Translations under genes and position numbers: made by a program | In this document: one piece after another, positions 62,988 to 64,000 of the stretch | Position numbering within the stretch: the first letter of the stretch is position 1 | Layout of the letters: the number at the start of each line of letters is the position of its first letter | DNA from: Anaerocolumna sp. AGMB13020 | Lineage (GTDB): Bacteria; Bacillota; Clostridia; Lachnospirales; Lachnospiraceae | DNA: 64,000 nucleotides | NCBI RefSeq assembly: GCF_033100115.1 | Contig: NZ_CP136910.1 | Span: 2,788,001-2,852,000 of the forward strand | Direction: 5' to 3' | Notes under the pieces: model-generated | Database searches by the model: none | What the model was told of the DNA's origin: nothing | Seen by the model: the letters and a program-made list of their open reading frames with translations, nothing else

Positions 62988-63025
62988 TTGTTTCTGTTTG
63001 CTTGCTATGCTATGATATTAGCATA
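62988..63025 (+). promoter_or_regulatory. Divergent promoter dyad, rtcB/WYL
   Basis: TATGCTA-TGATAT-TAGCATA (63006-63025) is a 7-base-arm inverted repeat between the two divergent genes. On the plus strand TTGTTT (62988-62993), 17 bases, TATGAT (63011-63016) is a plausible promoter for the WYL gene, overlapped by the dyad. It may be the site by which the WYL protein controls both transcripts. Confidence 0.55.
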
Positions 63026-63073
63026 TGTTTCCAAGGGAATCATTTAAAAAAGTTTGCGAAAGTGAAGAATACG

Positions 63074-64000
63074 ATGGGAGAATATCACGAACTCATACGT
63101 AATTTTGATAAAATAAGAGATTATATGCGGGACTTTTATATTTATGGCTTTAAATCACGAAGTGATTTTACGAGAAAGTCTGCCCGCACTTATGATAATG
63201 AAAAACGTCGGATTGAGAGCTACATGGGCGAATATATGAAGTGGGAGTATACAAAGACCGGCAAGAACCTGTTCATCTCCATGGACTGCGCACGGCTTCC
63301 CCTTAACCCCCTTTATGCTGCCTGGAAATCAAAGACCTTTACCGGCAACGATATCATGCTCCACTTCTATCTGCTGGACATACTGGGCAAGGATTCCAGG
63401 CTTTCCATTGAAAACCTCACCGATCTTATCTGTAGCAGAAGCGGACAGGTCTTTGACCCCCAGACTGTCCGTAATAAATGCAAGGAGTATGCAGACCTTG
63501 GTATCATAAAAGCCGAAAAGCAGAAAAAGGCTCTTCTTTACAGCCTGTCCGATAATACCTTTAACCAGTTGCTTCAAAGTGCTCCTGGCTTAGGGGAGGC
63601 AGTGAAGTTCTTTCAGGGAAGTGTGGCTTTCGGTGAAATCGGCAGTTTTATTATGGATAATCAGAGGCTGGAGAATGACCGTTTTACCTTTAAACATTAT
63701 TATGCCGCCCATACCCTGGAGGACGGTATCTTACTTGACCTTCTTTCTGCCATCAGAAACAGTTGTGCTATAGAGTTTGTTAATGTAAATGAATCAGGTA
63801 CCAGAGTTTCCACCTTCAATGGAATTCCCGTAAAGGTCTTTGTCAGTGCTGCCACCGGAAGGCGTTACCTTTGTTTATATAAGACAAAGGAGAAGCGTTT
63901 CTTCAATTACAGGTTGGATCATATAAAAGAAGTATCCCTAAAAGACTTTTGCGAAACAGCCGGACAACACCAGACAGACCTTGAAAATAACCTTGACCGT
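63074..64000 (+). CDS. WYL-domain protein, partial (cut by window end)
   Basis: An open frame of 309 codons running off the window, starting at ATG 63074 with only a weak ribosome-binding site. The N-terminal half contains helix-turn-helix-like segments (SRLSIENLTDLICSRSGQVF, VRNKCKEYADLGIIKAEKQK), compatible with DNA binding. The C-terminal part has a WYL-domain pattern (NGIPVKVFVSAATGRRYLCL then NYRLDHIKEV), which binds nucleic acid or nucleotide ligands in known regulators. Divergent from rtcB; likely the ligand-sensing regulator of the RNA-repair operon. About one third may be missing. Confidence 0.8.
   Translation, partial: MGEYHELIRNFDKIRDYMRDFYIYGFKSRSDFTRKSARTYDNEKRRIESYMGEYMKWEYTKTGKNLFISMDCARLPLNPLYAAWKSKTFTGNDIMLHFYLLDILGKDSRLSIENLTDLICSRSGQVFDPQTVRNKCKEYADLGIIKAEKQKKALLYSLSDNTFNQLLQSAPGLGEAVKFFQGSVAFGEIGSFIMDNQRLENDRFTFKHYYAAHTLEDGILLDLLSAIRNSCAIEFVNVNESGTRVSTFNGIPVKVFVSAATGRRYLCLYKTKEKRFFNYRLDHIKEVSLKDFCETAGQHQTDLENNLDR

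Noticed and set aside
1..64000. CRISPR arrays, insertion sequences, prophage genes
   Set aside because: No regularly spaced direct repeats, transposase motifs or phage structural genes were seen on either strand.

Overview
The window reads as one contiguous piece of an AT-rich Firmicutes chromosome. It is most likely from class Clostridia, family Lachnospiraceae or close to it. This is inferred from strong GGAGG ribosome-binding sites, a tandem glycine riboswitch, a valine T-box leader, a phosphoketolase, a sucrose phosphorylase and an ATPase-less CUT1 sugar transporter. I see no rRNA operon, canonical tRNA, insertion sequence, prophage or CRISPR array.

Layout. 21-4574 (-): MoxR ATPase, DUF58 protein and transglutaminase-like membrane protein operon. 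4908-6649 (+): promoter with a dyad in its spacer, tandem glycine riboswitch, terminator, and an alanine/glycine:cation symporter. 6971-11740: chemotaxis receptor (-), then a PAS/degenerate-GGDEF/LuxR regulator coupled to a methyltransferase-TPR protein (+). 11755-20257 (-): a complete sucrose operon (binding protein, two permeases, sucrose phosphorylase, GH32 hydrolase, LacI regulator, fructokinase) behind a consensus sigma-A promoter with an overlapping palindromic operator. 20679-21476 (+): SDR oxidoreductase. 21746-26886 (-): branched-chain amino acid ABC transporter livKHMGF, with an odd repetitive tail on LivG. 27614-29998 (+): phosphoketolase. 30104-32885 (-): valS with its T-box. 33013-38627 (-): polar amino acid ABC transporter, iron-type alcohol dehydrogenase and GABA-type aminotransferase, with a PucR regulator at 40263 (+). 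41807-45743 (+): six-gene cluster resembling a type VII secretion effector locus (small helical partners, a possible chaperone, a lethal-factor-like zinc metalloprotease, a lipoprotein). 45931-50966: N-acyltransferase-like gene (-), then a MerR regulator and two overlapping MutS-like ATPase genes (+). 51092-52834 (-): a short-lidded DnaK. 54055-58768 (-): two FecCD permeases, an ATPase and an ABC exporter, opposite a DtxR-family repressor (59203, +). 59921-64000: slipin, a tRNA-like RNA array, RtcB RNA ligase (all -) and a divergent WYL-domain regulator (+, cut by the window end).

The most unusual element is the RNA-repair locus. Between rtcB and the slipin gene lies a chain of four tRNA-like units. 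T-arms and D-arms are well preserved. The acceptor stems are replaced by short hairpins that join the T-arm of one unit to the D-arm of the next through a UA dinucleotide, as in a circularly permuted tRNA. No canonical tRNA can be folded for most units. With RtcB (RNA ligase), a slipin and a WYL regulator, this looks like an RNA-damage sensing, decoy or repair system. Second in interest are the metalloprotease toxin-like locus and the MerR-MutS-MutS cassette.

All calls come from reading the sequence. Family assignments are from memory of motifs and were not checked by database search. Starts were chosen from visible ribosome-binding sites.
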